From: Flexilinea flocculi
GTDB lineage: Bacteria > Chloroflexota > Anaerolineae > Anaerolineales > Anaerolineaceae
Assembly: GCF_001192795.1 (NCBI RefSeq)
Contig: NZ_DF968181.1
Span: forward strand, 1,416,974 to 1,480,973
Direction: 5' to 3'
Length of the DNA stretch: 64,000 bases
Shown piece after piece: positions 37,498 through 46,791 of this stretch (its first letter is position 1; the number at the start of each line of letters is the position of its first letter). The translations under genes were made by a program, and so were the position numbers. The notes under the pieces were generated by a model. That model was not told where the DNA came from and searched no databases. It worked only from the letters and a program-made list of their open reading frames with translations.

Positions 37498-38258
37498 TGG
37501 TTTTTCTCCCAAAAAAGCCGTAAGCCTGTCAGTGTCAGCCAAGAGTTGACAATTTGAATACATTTCGTTTCGCCTGAAATAACCTTCGCGAAACCTCCTG
37601 TCGCAACTGTCATCATGTCATCACCGATTTCTGTTTTAAAACGTTGAACCATCCCTTCGATCATCGATACATAGCCAAAAAAAAGGCCGGATTGCATAGA
37701 ATGAATTGTATTCTTGCCGATGATGTGCGGGGGTTTCTGAATGCTAATGTTGGGAAGCTGGGCTGTCTTAATAAACAATGCATCTGCACTTGTCTGGATT
37801 CCGGCTGAAATTGCTCCACCGATATAATCCCCCGATCGATCCAACAGATTGAAGGTTGTTGCAGTACCAAAATCAATCAGGCAAGCCGGAAAACCGTAGA
37901 GTGTTTTAACTGCTAAAATATCCACAATACGGTCATTTCCTAATTCGGCCGGATTGTCGATTTTCAGTTGCATTCCAATATTAAGTTTGTGAGAGACACA
38001 GAGAACAGGTCGCTTGATGTAATATTCACAAGCTTCTTCAATTCTGGAGGTAATTTGGGGGACAACCGAAGAAATGCAGACTCCGTCGATATATGCCGGA
38101 TTAATCCCATTATGCTCAAATAGAAACCAGAATTGCATACCGTATTCATCCGGCATGAGGTTTTTGTTGGTTGCCATTCTCCAGCGCATGATTAATTCGC
38201 TGCCTTTAAACATCCCCAAAGTTATGTTTGTATTACCAATATCTATCGTAAAAAGCAT
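37494..38258 (-). CDS. coaX: Type III pantothenate kinase CoaX
   Basis: The product has 254 residues. Motifs of the ASKHA-fold type III kinase are seen: DIGNTNITLGMF (phosphate loop), PAELGNDRIVDILAVK, LIDFGTATTFNLLD and GGAISAGIQTSADALF. It phosphorylates pantothenate, the first committed step of CoA synthesis, and unlike type I kinases is not feedback-inhibited by CoA. It is first in the coaX-coaBC operon. The 38259-38695 gap upstream has two repeat copies and otherwise no gene. Confidence 0.95.
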   Translation of the reverse strand: MLFTIDIGNTNITLGMFKGSELIMRWRMATNKNLMPDEYGMQFWFLFEHNGINPAYIDGVCISSVVPQITSRIEEACEYYIKRPVLCVSHKLNIGMQLKIDNPAELGNDRIVDILAVKTLYGFPACLIDFGTATTFNLLDRSGDYIGGAISAGIQTSADALFIKTAQLPNISIQKPPHIIGKNTIHSMQSGLFFGYVSMIEGMVQRFKTEIGDDMMTVATGGFAKVISGETKCIQIVNSWLTLTGLRLFWEKNQ

Positions 38259-38298
38259 GCAGTCTCATCTGTCCTTTATCATTTTTTTTGGGATTGAA

Positions 38299-38413
38299 CA
38301 GCGATTCGTCATATAAGAAGGATTTTCTGTTGATATTTTTTTCTGCATTACAACAATATGGCTATAAAATCGATCTTTTTATTTGCGAGACCTATCTAAA
38401 TATCGAATTGCTG
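38299..38413. repeat. Intergenic repeat, copy 16
   Basis: The copy begins CAGCGATTCGTCATATAAG and ends ATCTAAATATCGAATTGCTG. The core TTGATATTTTTTTC...ACAACAATATGG is largely decayed. It lies between the divergent coaX and the small membrane protein gene. Confidence 0.55.
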
Positions 38414-38477
38414 ATCTCAATCCGATTATAATTATAGCCGACAGTATCTGGATCGTTGCATAACAATTCTTTATTGT

Positions 38478-38598
38478 CAGCAGTTCCAAATATCGGAAGG
38501 ACTTTTGTTATTCTATTGATGCTTCACTCCACTAATCACCAATAGAATAATAATTTATTGTTTAATTCGAGTAACAAGTCATTATTTCGGTTTACTGA
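38478..38598. repeat. Intergenic hairpin repeat, copy 17
   Basis: The left end is CAGCAGTTCCAAATATCGG, and the right end, TCATTATTTCGGTTTACTGA, is degraded. The 11-bp perfect arms TTATTCTATTG (38508-38518) and CAATAGAATAA (38540-38550) form a hairpin unlike the TTGTTG type, so the core sequence has changed while pairing was kept. Confidence 0.55.
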
Positions 38599-38695
38599 TA
38601 AAGATTTCGAATGATTAACAGGATTCTTGATTCGTTATATGAATAACTCGTTGGATCAGACGATTCTATCAACGGTTTATTAAGAAGGATCTGCA

Positions 38696-39115
38696 TTGGA
38701 AAAACTTCGAACTTATGTACTTTTAGGATTCTTATTATCGCTCCCGAGCGGATATGCATTATACCGGCTGATTTTTTTTTACTTGCCATATTTAAAGGAA
38801 CGCTGGTTTTTTTTCTTATTAGTCATCGTTTTTATCAGCGGAATTACACTCCCCTTTTACGCAGCGTTAAACAAATATTTTTTTTCAACCAGAAAGATCT
38901 TTCCTCGCACAGTCATCCGTGAATCGCTCGTAACTGCGATATTGTGCGATGTGTTGATATGGTTTCAAATTGGGCGTGTTTTGAATTCAACGATAATATT
39001 TTTTAGCGTTGGAGGATTTCTGACGGTCGAAATCCTGCTGAGAGCCCGTGATACAGTCACTACAAAAAATAATTATTCAGAATTATCGAAAGACCATGAA
39101 AATATAAAATCATAA
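38696..39115 (+). CDS. Small multi-pass membrane protein, unknown
   Basis: The product has 139 residues, starting with TTG at 38696 after AAGAAGGA. Four hydrophobic segments are visible (about residues 7-30, 38-60, 76-94 and 97-113), with a basic loop FFSTRKIFPRTVIRES in the middle and a hydrophilic tail. No family is recognised. It lies 9 bp before the M24 peptidase gene and probably heads a transcript with it and tsaD. Confidence 0.65.
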   Translation: MEKLRTYVLLGFLLSLPSGYALYRLIFFYLPYLKERWFFFLLVIVFISGITLPFYAALNKYFFSTRKIFPRTVIRESLVTAILCDVLIWFQIGRVLNSTIIFFSVGGFLTVEILLRARDTVTTKNNYSELSKDHENIKS

Positions 39116-39124
39116 GGTATTTGA

Positions 39125-40375
39125 ATGAAATCAGAAATCAATCGTTTATTACATGAAAAAAATTTGGATGCTATTGTCATTTCCGGTTCAGGCAGTCATA
39201 ATGCTCCTTTGAAATATTTTACGAAGGATGCTTTCTTTACTCATGCGCAGATTGTCATTATAAGAGATCAAGATCCCGTATTATTTTATCGCCCGATGGA
39301 ACGGGATAATGCTGAAAGAACAGGATTCAAAAAAATCTGCTATGACTCATTTCCGCAAAAAGATTTTTATACAATTTCAAAGGGAAATTCGAATCTGGCT
39401 AATGCTTTGGAATTGCAGTCAATGTTCCGATCCCTCGGTTTTATTAAGGGTAGAGCCGCTTTTTGTGGTCAATTGGAATTTGGGACGCACCTTGCCATGC
39501 TGCAGGAATTTCAGCGGCTTATGCCGGAAATTGAAATTGCCGGATCTGAGGGAATTGAGATTCTGAATCAAGCCCGATTCACAAAGGATGAATCAGAGCT
39601 TGCTGCAATCCGTAAAATGGGCGAAATTGTTGTAAAAATCGCAGGTCGGGTTGAACAATATATTCAAAGCAATTATTTGAAGAACGGGATTCTGGTTGAT
39701 CAAAATGAATTACCGGTGACAATTGGCATGATCAAGAAATCCATTAACATGTGGCTGACCGAATTAGGCGCTGAAAATCCTAATGGAACTATTTTTTCTA
39801 TGGGCAGAGATGCTGGTGTCCCTCATAACGAGGGGAATGATGATGCTGTAATAGAAGCCGGGAAGAGCATTGTTTTTGATTTTTTTCCTTGTGAGACTGG
39901 CGGTGGATATTTTTATGATTTTACGCGTACCTGGTGTATTGGATATGCTTCTCAGGAGATTGAAAAAGCGTATGAGCAAGTACGTTTTGTTGACGATGCG
40001 GTATTGAAAGACATCTGTCCTGGAAAAAGTCTAAAAGAATTGCAGCACTTAACCTGCAGATTATTTCGGGAGATGGGACATCAAACAATAGAAGATCATC
40101 CAGGAACACAAGAAGGGTATGTTCATTCTGTCAGTCACGGATTGGGGCTAAATGTGCATGAACGCCCTTTCAGTGGAATTTCTGCCAGCGATGCGGATGT
40201 GATATTGCCGGGTACTGTTTTTACAGTCGAGCCGGGGTTGTATTATCCGGAAATTGAAAATCCATTTGGTGTCCGGATTGAAGATACAATCTATATCGAC
40301 AACGATGGGAATGCTCAATACTTTGTCCAATACCCCTATCATCTTGTCATACCTGTAAAACAGTTGGAAAAATAA
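39125..40375 (+). CDS. M24 family metallopeptidase (Xaa-Pro peptidase-like)
   Basis: The product has 416 residues. An N-terminal creatinase-like domain precedes the pita-bread catalytic domain. Metal ligands can be read as Asp in IVFDFFP and FYDFTRTW, His in SVSHGLGLNVHERP, Glu in FTVEPGLYYPE and Glu in GVRIEDT. Family members remove N-terminal residues before proline or cleave Xaa-Pro dipeptides in the cytosol. It is positioned 10 bp before tsaD, so probably co-transcribed. Confidence 0.88.
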   Translation: MKSEINRLLHEKNLDAIVISGSGSHNAPLKYFTKDAFFTHAQIVIIRDQDPVLFYRPMERDNAERTGFKKICYDSFPQKDFYTISKGNSNLANALELQSMFRSLGFIKGRAAFCGQLEFGTHLAMLQEFQRLMPEIEIAGSEGIEILNQARFTKDESELAAIRKMGEIVVKIAGRVEQYIQSNYLKNGILVDQNELPVTIGMIKKSINMWLTELGAENPNGTIFSMGRDAGVPHNEGNDDAVIEAGKSIVFDFFPCETGGGYFYDFTRTWCIGYASQEIEKAYEQVRFVDDAVLKDICPGKSLKELQHLTCRLFREMGHQTIEDHPGTQEGYVHSVSHGLGLNVHERPFSGISASDADVILPGTVFTVEPGLYYPEIENPFGVRIEDTIYIDNDGNAQYFVQYPYHLVIPVKQLEK

Positions 40376-40385
40376 AGGAAAAACC

Positions 40386-41429
40386 ATGGCGGAAAATGTT
40401 CCGATTCGAATTTTGGCTATTGAAAGTTCATGTGATGAGACTGCAACGGCAGTAGTAGAAAACGGTCGAAAGCTCATTGCCAATGTCGTTTCTACACAGA
40501 TCGAAATCCATAAGCAATATGGCGGTGTGTTCCCGGAAGTGGCATCACGTCAACACGTGTTGGCGATTTCAACCGTCATTGAAGAAACGATTCGAAAAGC
40601 TCACATGTCGGTTAAAGATTTTGATGCCATTGCCGTCACGCGGGGACCTGGCCTGGCCGGATCTTTGGTGGTTGGAGTGAATGCGGCGAAGGGATTGGCG
40701 TTGGCGACTGGCTTGCCATTGATTGGCGTTAATCATTTGGAGGGTCATATTTATTCTGCCTGGCTTTATCCACAGGAGGAGCAGGAAATTCCTCCAGTGC
40801 CAGAATTTCCTGCGGTTATCTTGCTGGTATCCGGCGGACATTCTGAGATTATTTTAATGAAATCTCATTTGCAGTATGAACGTCTTGGTGGAACATTAGA
40901 TGATGCCGCAGGGGAAGCTTTTGATAAAGTAGCTCGATTGATCGGACTTTCTTATCCGGGAGGACCTTCCATTCAAAAAGCCGCGGTACTTGGCGATCCC
41001 AAGAAATTTAATTTTCCACGATCAAGATTGGAAGGGACCTGGGATTTTTCTTTCAGCGGATTAAAAACAGCTGTTTTACGAATGGTTCGCCAATTGGAAA
41101 AAGAATCCGGTGAACTGCCTGTCGCAGACCTCGCTGCCAGTTTTCAGGCTTCAGTAGTCGATGTTTTATTTGAAAAGACAATGATGGCTGCCCGGAAATA
41201 TCAGGCAAAAAGTGTGGTTATTGCAGGCGGTGTCTCTGCCAATCAGGCGTTGCGAGACGCTTTTAAAGCACAAAAAGAATTTTCTCTTTTTATCCCTCGA
41301 TTAATGTTTTGTACTGATAATGCGGCTATGGTTGGCGCCGCTGCTTACCAACGCTTTTTGTTGAATCGATGGGATGATTTTGACATGGACGTGATGCCAA
41401 CCTGGCCGCTGACAAGAGTCAGTTTATAA
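40386..41429 (+). CDS. tsaD: tRNA N6-adenosine threonylcarbamoyltransferase TsaD
   Basis: The product has 347 residues. The ASKHA fold starts ILAIESSCDETATAVV. The iron-binding HLEGH motif and a downstream CTDNAAMVGAAA acidic motif are present, with VTRGPGLAGSLVVG and LLVSGGHSEI in between. It transfers the threonylcarbamoyl group to A37 of ANN-decoding tRNAs with TsaB and TsaE, which are not in this window. It is the last gene of the run with the M24 peptidase. Confidence 0.96.
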   Translation: MAENVPIRILAIESSCDETATAVVENGRKLIANVVSTQIEIHKQYGGVFPEVASRQHVLAISTVIEETIRKAHMSVKDFDAIAVTRGPGLAGSLVVGVNAAKGLALATGLPLIGVNHLEGHIYSAWLYPQEEQEIPPVPEFPAVILLVSGGHSEIILMKSHLQYERLGGTLDDAAGEAFDKVARLIGLSYPGGPSIQKAAVLGDPKKFNFPRSRLEGTWDFSFSGLKTAVLRMVRQLEKESGELPVADLAASFQASVVDVLFEKTMMAARKYQAKSVVIAGGVSANQALRDAFKAQKEFSLFIPRLMFCTDNAAMVGAAAYQRFLLNRWDDFDMDVMPTWPLTRVSL

Positions 41430-41496
41430 AATTTTTCAAATAAAAATCCTGACAAAAATCACCCAAATATGTCAGGACGAGATTGTGATGATCATG

Positions 41497-41610
41497 CCAG
41501 TGATTTGAAATACGGAAAAGATTTATTATGGTCGAGCTATTTTTTTTCTTGAAACGAAAAAATAGCTCAACCATGATTTATATCTCTTCTTTAATTATTG
41601 GTATTCCCTG
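41497..41610. repeat. Intergenic hairpin repeat, copy 18
   Basis: The left end is CCAGTGATTTGAAATACGG. The core hairpin arms TATGGTCGAGCTATTTTTT and AAAAAATAGCTCAACCATG (about 41527-41546 and 41557-41575) pair with one mismatch. The right end is poorly kept. It lies between the convergent tsaD and ROK genes. Confidence 0.7.
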
Positions 41611-41657
41611 TTTTTGAAAAACTGTAATCGTATGAATACGTTTTTTGTATAATTCTC

Positions 41658-42917
41658 TTATCGATAGATCAATTCGTCTGAAAAGAAGTGCTCTTTCAGA
41701 GCATGAATAGCCCCGGAAAGTTCCAGTTCAATTAATGAACACCGATCCGATTCCAAACGAAAATTCTGATCTTTTGTTAAAAAATTGACTTCAGAAATAT
41801 ATTTATAAAATTCATCGATAAAATGACGATTGTAAGAGGAAAAATTTCCCTGCAGGATAAAAACATCCGGATCATAAACGGTAGCAATATTAAAAAAGGT
41901 CTGCGCAAAATAATGAGCTAATGTTGATAATTCAGTTCGGCAGCACTGGAATCCCTGTTCTTCTCCAAGAACGATATCGTTAAAATTGATCTTTGATAAT
42001 GGTTTCTGCATATAAGCCAGAAAGTCATCGATATCTTTGGCGTGTTGAATTCGGGATTGGATTGTATCATTGCGAGTCAAACTCTCGAAGCAACCTGTTT
42101 TTCCGCATTTGCATGTTGCCGATGATTGCGGATCGATGACCATATGCCCGAATTCTCCAATAATCGAATTCGCTCCTTGGATCAGGTTGCCTTTGTCAAA
42201 AAAACAACCAGAGATACCGTGATAGGTGTACACCGTTACGATCCTCAATGATGAATACTTGTGTTTCTGGCTGGCTATTGTACCAAATCCGGCCATTTTC
42301 CCGATATTTTCGACAAACACATATTGCGCTGTCGGGAATGCTTCCTGAAAATAATTCTTGACGGGAATATTTCTACCCCAGCTGTCATTAAACAAACTAT
42401 ATCGAAGAATTTCATTGTCTTCAACAATTCCAGGTGTTACAACCGCTATTCCGTAAAGTGATTCTTCTGCACCTTTCCGTAAACGGAACAACCTGTCAGC
42501 TGTTTCGCGGATGCTTTTCATAAAAGAGGAAAAATCATTTGCCAAAACTATTTCTGAAGCAAGCGTTTCACTCCCAATCTCTTGTAAATTCATAGTATAA
42601 AGACTGATATGGAATTCTTTCCCTCGAAGTAATAAGATCAATAAGGTTTTTTCTGCCGCTAATTGAAAAAGTGTTGGTTTTTTTCCGCCTGTTTCAGTGG
42701 AATCTCCTTTGCCAGAACTGGTAATAAGTCCGGATCTTACAAAATGATCCAACGCTTTTGTAATAGTCTGGCGACTGACACCGGTTCGTAGAGATATGTC
42801 AGCTATCGAATGCGGCAATCCATCATTAAAGATGCTCATAACTGTTTTTCGGTTTTGAATTTTTAGGGTAAATGGTTTCGCCGCAGTTTTAATTTCTCCG
42901 TCCATGTCCTTCTTCAT
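41658..42917 (-). CDS. ROK family transcriptional regulator
   Basis: The product has 419 residues. The N-terminal winged helix-turn-helix is ADISLRTGVSRQTITKALDH. The ROK sugar-kinase-like fold follows, with GIAVVTPGIVEDN, ANSIIGEFGHMVIDP and the zinc motif CKCGKTGCFES. ROK repressors sense sugars or sugar phosphates. It is divergent from a sugar ABC transporter operon, which it most likely controls. GGGAA lies before ATG 42917, and a longer upstream frame is not needed. The kinase-like part lacks a clear catalytic DxGxT phosphate loop, consistent with a regulator. Confidence 0.88.
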   Translation of the reverse strand: MKKDMDGEIKTAAKPFTLKIQNRKTVMSIFNDGLPHSIADISLRTGVSRQTITKALDHFVRSGLITSSGKGDSTETGGKKPTLFQLAAEKTLLILLLRGKEFHISLYTMNLQEIGSETLASEIVLANDFSSFMKSIRETADRLFRLRKGAEESLYGIAVVTPGIVEDNEILRYSLFNDSWGRNIPVKNYFQEAFPTAQYVFVENIGKMAGFGTIASQKHKYSSLRIVTVYTYHGISGCFFDKGNLIQGANSIIGEFGHMVIDPQSSATCKCGKTGCFESLTRNDTIQSRIQHAKDIDDFLAYMQKPLSKINFNDIVLGEEQGFQCCRTELSTLAHYFAQTFFNIATVYDPDVFILQGNFSSYNRHFIDEFYKYISEVNFLTKDQNFRLESDRCSLIELELSGAIHALKEHFFSDELIYR

Positions 42918-43043
42918 ACTATTCCCTTTTTTCAGAATCCGTATAATTCTAATATGAAAAATGGTAAGGTGATTTTCATCATGAACAACAAGGAAAATCC
43001 TCATCAAAGATTTATTTTTAAACCATTATAATTCAATGTAAGG

Positions 43044-43057
43044 TAGTTAAGTAACTA
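43044..43057. promoter_or_regulatory. Candidate operator in the ROK/ABC divergent gap
   Basis: TAGTTA-AG-TAACTA is a near-perfect palindrome with 6-bp arms. A weaker GTTGCGTAAC follows within 15 bp. It sits about 45 bp before the binding-protein gene, where the ROK regulator would act. Assignment to that regulator is inferred. Confidence 0.4.
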
Positions 43058-43103
43058 AGTTGCGTAACCAAAAGTCATTTGAATTTAATAAGAGGGATGA
43101 AAG

Positions 43104-44150
43104 ATGAAACGTTCAATATTATTTGTATTAATAGCTGTCATGTTATTGTCTGCAGTTTCAGTTGTTTCAGCCGAAACTCCGACTGCCGGTGTTATCTGGT
43201 ATAACTTTGCTGATACATTTATTCAAAATGCTCGTCAGACGTTATTAAATGTGGCAAAAGCTGATGGAACGGTGGAGATTGTTGATGCCGATTCTCAGAA
43301 TGACATAGCCACCCAGACCAACAATATTAATAATTTCTATACACGCGGAATTGATTATTTGGTTTTGAATAACATCAACACCGCAGCGATCAGCGAAATT
43401 GTACAGAAAGCAAAAGAAGAAGGTGTTGTCACCATTTTTGCCAATACAGATTCTCCGTCTGATGAAGATTTCGCCAATTATGATGGACTCTACCTGGTTT
43501 CTTCACGAGCGCCTCAATCAGGAACCATTATGGGTGAGGCAGCGGTAAAATACTGGAAGGAACATCCGGAAGCCGACCGAAATGGTAACGGAAAGATGGA
43601 CTACATTATGCTGTTAGGGTTAACCTGGCATTATGATACACAAGTTCGTGCCGAATATTCCATTAAAGCTGTCGAAGATGCCGGTATTGCAACCAACCAA
43701 ATCGGCGGAGAGGTCGTAGCCGAATACAACCGCGGACAAGCTCAAGAGAAGGTAGCAGCTTTACTGGCTAACTTCAGTGATGATATCGATATTATCTTTG
43801 CCTGTAATGACGATATGGCATTAGGCGCCATAGAAGCATTAAAAGCTGGCGGTTTCTTCAAAGATGAAGCTTCCTTCCTGCCGGTTTGCGGTGTCGATGC
43901 AACGGTTGTCGGCTGCGATGCATTACGCGATGGAACATTACTGGTAACTTCCTTGAATAATCCTGTTACACTCGGTAAAGCAATCTACAAGACGATGTAT
44001 CTGCTCGAGAACGGAAAAGAAGTTACAACCGAGACGTTGAATATGAAAGGCGCAACAGTCGAAGGACATAGAATCTGGTTGGATTACACAGCAATAACAA
44101 AAGAAAATGTCGATGAAGCGGCATATGACATTACCGATACCACTTTCTAA
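43104..44150 (+). CDS. Sugar ABC transporter substrate-binding protein
   Basis: The product has 348 residues. A signal peptide (SILFVLIAVMLLSAVSVVSA) precedes a type I periplasmic-binding fold of the ribose/galactose class, with two Rossmann-like halves (DYLVLNNINTAAISEIVQKA, DIDIIFACNDDMALGAIEAL). There is no lipobox, which is noteworthy in a monoderm-like cell. AGAGGGATGAAAG precedes the ATG. It is the first gene of the operon with ATPase, permease and esterase, under a divergent ROK regulator. The sugar cannot be named from sequence. Confidence 0.9.
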   Translation: MKRSILFVLIAVMLLSAVSVVSAETPTAGVIWYNFADTFIQNARQTLLNVAKADGTVEIVDADSQNDIATQTNNINNFYTRGIDYLVLNNINTAAISEIVQKAKEEGVVTIFANTDSPSDEDFANYDGLYLVSSRAPQSGTIMGEAAVKYWKEHPEADRNGNGKMDYIMLLGLTWHYDTQVRAEYSIKAVEDAGIATNQIGGEVVAEYNRGQAQEKVAALLANFSDDIDIIFACNDDMALGAIEALKAGGFFKDEASFLPVCGVDATVVGCDALRDGTLLVTSLNNPVTLGKAIYKTMYLLENGKEVTTETLNMKGATVEGHRIWLDYTAITKENVDEAAYDITDTTF

Positions 44151-44170
44151 GTAAATCGAGGTACAAATGA

Positions 44171-44196
44171 ACAGCCGGAATAATTGTTCCGGCTGT
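44171..44196 (+). terminator. Attenuating hairpin after the sugar-binding protein gene
   Basis: The 10-bp stem ACAGCCGGAA / TTCCGGCTGT is followed by only two more T. It lies in the gap before the ATPase gene, the usual place for a partial terminator or mRNA stabiliser that raises binding-protein output over transporter subunits. Confidence 0.65.
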
Positions 44197-44221
44197 TTCA
44201 GTAATGGAACAGGAGATTCTT

Positions 44222-45760
44222 ATGCAAGATTCCGAATTCATTTTAGAAATGAATCATATCAGCAAATCTTTTCCAGGAGTAAAAGCATTAGATGATGTAA
44301 CTTTCAAGGTTCGAAGGGGAGTTGTACATGCATTAATGGGTGAGAATGGAGCTGGAAAATCCACATTAATGAAATGTGCCTTTGGGTTGTATCATCCCAA
44401 TGAGGGCGAAATTCGATTTGACGGACAACCCATACGACTGGTTGATACACGCGATGCCTTGAATTACGGAATTGCAATGATTCATCAGGAATTACAGCCA
44501 ATCAGGACACGTTCGACGATGGAAAATGTGTGGGTTGGCAGAATTCCTTATCGAAAAATGATGGGAATACATTGGGTCGATGATCAAAAATTATATTCCG
44601 ATACGAAGAAATTATTGGATGAACTGGAAATCAACATTAATCCAAGAACGAAAGCAGGTAGTTTGTCGGCTTCTCACTGCCAACTTTTAGAAATTGCCAG
44701 AGCAGTATCTTATGATGCAAAAGTAATTATTATGGATGAACCGACATCATCGTTAACTGAGGTTGAAGCCGAATTGTTATTCAAAATTATCAAAAAACTT
44801 ACAGACAAAGGTGTGGCAATTATTTATATATCCCACAAAATCGATGAAATACTGAAGATTGCTCAGGATGTAACAATAATGCGAGATGGAAAAATTGTCG
44901 GCACCTGGCCTGCAGAAGAATTGAATACGGATGTGATTGTGAAACGCATGGTTGGACGAGAGATGAGCAACCGTTTTCCGCCCAAAAAACATATTCCCGG
45001 CGAAGTATGTCTGGAGATCAAAAATTTCTCAAGCGCAAACGAACACAGCTTCCAGGATGTTAATTTGTTATTACACAAAAGCGAGATTTTGGGAATCGGC
45101 GGTTTAGTCGGGGCGCAAAGAACTGAACTGGTGGAATCCATTTTTGGATTGCGTCCGATTAAGAGTGGCAAACTTATTCTCAATGGAAAAGAAACTTGTA
45201 TCAGAAAGCCGAAAGATGCTATCAGTAACAATATCGCCTTGGTTACCGAAGACCGGCGGTTATCAGGAATTATTTCAAAATTTTCTGTTATGGAAAATAT
45301 TATTCTGGCAAATCAGACGGCAAATCCGAAAACTTATATGAAAGGACTTTTTCTGGATGATAAAAAGCGGAAAGCTGATGCAGAAAAATATGTCGAAGCA
45401 TTATCCATCAAAACACCAAGTATCAGAACGCTCATACAATATCTATCCGGTGGCAATCAACAAAAGACTGTTATCAGTCGCTGGATGCTGACTGATCCTG
45501 AAATACTAATCCTTGATGAACCTACCAGAGGGATAGATGTTGGTGCAAAATATGAGATCTATTGCTTAATGGAACAAATGGCAATGGAAGGGAAAGCGAT
45601 TATCATGATCAGCTCTGAGATGCCTGAACTTTTGGGTATGTCAGATCGAATTGCAGTGATGTGTGAAGGTCGTCTATCCGGTGTGTTAGACAGTAAAACA
45701 GCAACTGATGAGAAAGTTATGTTTCTTGCCAGTTCTTATGAATATGCTATGGAAGAATAG
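44222..45760 (+). CDS. Sugar ABC transporter ATP-binding protein (double ATPase)
   Basis: The product has 512 residues from ATG 44222, which has AGGAG upstream; 44204 is the alternative. Two fused ABC domains of the RbsA/MglA type are present. The first has GENGAGKST, an atypical signature GSLSASHCQLLEIARAVS and IIMDEPTSSL. The second has a degenerate Walker A (GGLVGAQRTELVESIFG), signature YLSGGNQQKTVISRW and LILDEPTRGIDVG. It powers uptake of the sugar delivered by the upstream binding protein. Confidence 0.93.
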   Translation: MQDSEFILEMNHISKSFPGVKALDDVTFKVRRGVVHALMGENGAGKSTLMKCAFGLYHPNEGEIRFDGQPIRLVDTRDALNYGIAMIHQELQPIRTRSTMENVWVGRIPYRKMMGIHWVDDQKLYSDTKKLLDELEININPRTKAGSLSASHCQLLEIARAVSYDAKVIIMDEPTSSLTEVEAELLFKIIKKLTDKGVAIIYISHKIDEILKIAQDVTIMRDGKIVGTWPAEELNTDVIVKRMVGREMSNRFPPKKHIPGEVCLEIKNFSSANEHSFQDVNLLLHKSEILGIGGLVGAQRTELVESIFGLRPIKSGKLILNGKETCIRKPKDAISNNIALVTEDRRLSGIISKFSVMENIILANQTANPKTYMKGLFLDDKKRKADAEKYVEALSIKTPSIRTLIQYLSGGNQQKTVISRWMLTDPEILILDEPTRGIDVGAKYEIYCLMEQMAMEGKAIIMISSEMPELLGMSDRIAVMCEGRLSGVLDSKTATDEKVMFLASSYEYAMEE

Positions 45761-45765
45761 TACCG

Positions 45766-46770
45766 ATGGAAAATTCAAAGAAATACTCACTTCGGTTTGT
45801 ATTGGAAAACTATGCCTTATATATCATTATGGCATTAATGATCATCATTATCGGAATGATGTCTCCAAAATTTTTCTCATTGCGAGTGTTGCGGGATATC
45901 CTTATGCAAAGCTCAACTCGAATTATTGTGGCAATGGGATGTATGTTTATTCTTGTTTCGGGATCGGCAGACCTGTCCGGTGGTCGAACGGTCGGATTGG
46001 CTGCAGTTGTCGCAGGATCTTTGGCTCAAAAGGCTGATTATTATATAAAATTCTGGCCAAGTCTTCCTGAAATGCCGGTGATTGTTCCGCTAATCGCAGC
46101 AATTCTGATCGGCTTGCTGGTTGGTCTGGCGAATGGCTTTTCCGTAGCAAAATTGAAAGTGCCTTCATTTTTAGCTACTTTAGGCTGGATGATGGTTGCC
46201 TATGGAGCGAATTGTTTGTATTCCAATAAACCGCCAAATAACTCACAACCTTTAGGCGGATTTCTCAAGTCATTCACAGATCTTGGTACTGCCAGTTTCT
46301 TAAGCGTTCCATATATCATTTATATCGCAATAGGAGTCTGTATTGTTGTACATCTTCTCTTGACAAAGACTTGTTTAGGACGCGAAATCTTTGCGGCAGG
46401 CAGTAATTCTGAAGCGGCTCGTGTTTCCGGAATAAATGTTTTTAAAATTCAAATGATTACCTTTGCTATTGCTGGGGTTTGTTACGGCCTGGCAGGATGT
46501 CTTGAGGCGGCCAGAACTGGTTCAGCCACAAGTACTTATGGAAATGGTTATGAAATGGATGCGATTGCTTCCTGTATCGTTGGCGGATGCTCGCTGACAG
46601 GTGGCGTCGGGAATGTCTTTGGGGTCTTTTTCGGTGTATTGATCTTCAATGTGATTAACTATGGTTTGACGTTTATCGGTTTGAGCTCTTATTGGCAATA
46701 CGTAGTCAAAGGTTTGATTATCATTTTTGCAGTCAGCATTGATATGCGGAAATATCGACGGAACGACTAA
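45766..46770 (+). CDS. Sugar ABC transporter permease
   Basis: The product has 334 residues, about nine to ten hydrophobic segments. The conserved RbsC-like cytoplasmic loop GREIFAAGSNSEAARVSGINV and the later GGCSLTGGVGNVFG are present. It forms the membrane channel as a homodimer with the double ATPase encoded 5 bp upstream. Length and order match the ribose/galactoside class of carbohydrate uptake transporter 2. Confidence 0.93.
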   Translation: MENSKKYSLRFVLENYALYIIMALMIIIIGMMSPKFFSLRVLRDILMQSSTRIIVAMGCMFILVSGSADLSGGRTVGLAAVVAGSLAQKADYYIKFWPSLPEMPVIVPLIAAILIGLLVGLANGFSVAKLKVPSFLATLGWMMVAYGANCLYSNKPPNNSQPLGGFLKSFTDLGTASFLSVPYIIYIAIGVCIVVHLLLTKTCLGREIFAAGSNSEAARVSGINVFKIQMITFAIAGVCYGLAGCLEAARTGSATSTYGNGYEMDAIASCIVGGCSLTGGVGNVFGVFFGVLIFNVINYGLTFIGLSSYWQYVVKGLIIIFAVSIDMRKYRRND

Positions 46771-46791
46771 TTTTCTTGAGAGGGATTTATT

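Noticed and set aside
41449-41477. Terminator after tsaD (TCCTGAC / GTCAGGA)
   Set aside because: Only a 7-bp stem with a long loop and no T-run; kept out as too weak.
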